Part shown: piece by piece, positions 63,709 through 64,000 of the stretch
How the letters are laid out: the number at the start of each line of letters is the position of its first letter
Numbering within the stretch: the first letter of the stretch is position 1
Assembly (NCBI GenBank): GCA_030544235.1
Contig: CM060470.1
Span: 30,148,098 to 30,212,097 of the forward strand
Direction: 5' to 3'
Source of the DNA: Lepturacanthus savala
Taxonomy: Eukaryota > Chordata > Actinopteri > Scombriformes > Trichiuridae
DNA length: 64,000 bases
Notes under the pieces: model-generated
What the model was told of the DNA's origin: nothing
Database searches by the model: none
What the model saw: only the letters and a program-made list of their open reading frames with translations
Position numbers and translations under genes: made by a program

Positions 63709-64000
63709 AATTTTTTTATTACCTATGAGTATTATTCACACAGAACACAGTATCCTCTCCCCTAAACATTATAATTATGACTATAAACACACCAAATTTT
63801 AGTGACATTATAACTTATGTCAAAATACATTGATTGATGAACAACACAAATGTATCATCCTTAAAGACGTGGCAATGGCCACATGTTTTAATAGGCAAAT
63901 TGATATCCTTTAATTATGATGCCAGGATTCATCAGCCCTTATATGTCTATTAGATGAATACATGGCCTGTGGCAGGTTTATTGAGGGGGCTGCATGAGTC
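63709..64000. other. Window end, nothing recognised
   Basis: 63720-63835 resembles 50370-50470 downstream of family G copy 2 (GAGTATTATTCACACAGAAC against GAGTATCATTTACACAGAAG, and ACTATAAACACACCA in both). The repeat unit may therefore extend beyond its inverted terminus. Confidence 0.45.

Overview
The window is vertebrate nuclear DNA, almost certainly from a ray-finned (teleost) fish and probably a percomorph. It is AT-rich and holds compact GT-AG introns, long (CA)n, (AT)n and (CT)n microsatellites, and a dense set of fish-type DNA transposon relics: Tc1-like elements, TTAA-flanked piggyBac-like MITEs and several TTAAAGG-type MITEs. No prokaryotic features, rRNA, tRNA or CRISPR arrays were seen.

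The one complete protein-coding gene lies on the + strand at 48949-61409. It is the glycine receptor alpha-2 subunit (glra2), a Cys-loop chloride channel. Nine coding positions give a 448-residue protein, and the whole gene was assembled with consistent splice phases (exon lengths 68, 122, 68, 224, 83, 138, 215, 150, 279). Position 3 exists twice, as tandem 68-bp exons 3A (53236-53303) and 3B (53371-53438) only 67 bp apart. They encode the V-T and I-A versions of the segment that distinguishes the vertebrate alpha-2 splice isoforms. Subtype evidence includes the signal peptide, NFHDV, the 2' alanine in M2, the short M3-M4 loop and the C-terminal HEDIHKK.

On the minus strand near 28.26 kb sits a probable first exon whose coding part is only ATG-G followed by GTAAGT. 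It has a CpG-rich 5' leader and a TGACGTCA element. PLP/M6-family genes have this structure, and human GPM6B lies beside GLRA2 in divergent orientation, so the candidate is gpm6b. If so, 1-28256 is part of its first intron. No second exon was found.

Layout: 0.9-7 kb is a transposon cluster, including a Tc1 transposase relic inside a piggyBac-like MITE. 7-16.9 kb is mostly unremarkable. 17-25.8 kb is scattered repeats, including a large Tc1-derived inverted repeat. 28.3-28.5 kb is the putative gpm6b promoter. 28.5-30.5 kb is a tandem array of MITE pieces nested in another repeat. 30.5-48.5 kb is intergenic with microsatellites and composite repeats, and CpG-rich blocks at about 44.0-44.9 kb and 47.8-48.9 kb. 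48.5-62.9 kb is glra2. 63.3-63.7 kb is another repeat copy.

The most interesting points are the glra2 exon 3A/3B pair, whose short spacing and frame arithmetic enforce mutually exclusive use, and a (TG)n-T4-CAG acceptor in front of exon 2. Next come an intron that is about 90% transposon with a second transposon nested at a verifiable TTAA site, and a previously uncharacterised-looking set of TTAA MITEs. All family names are from memory and motif reading; no database search was possible.
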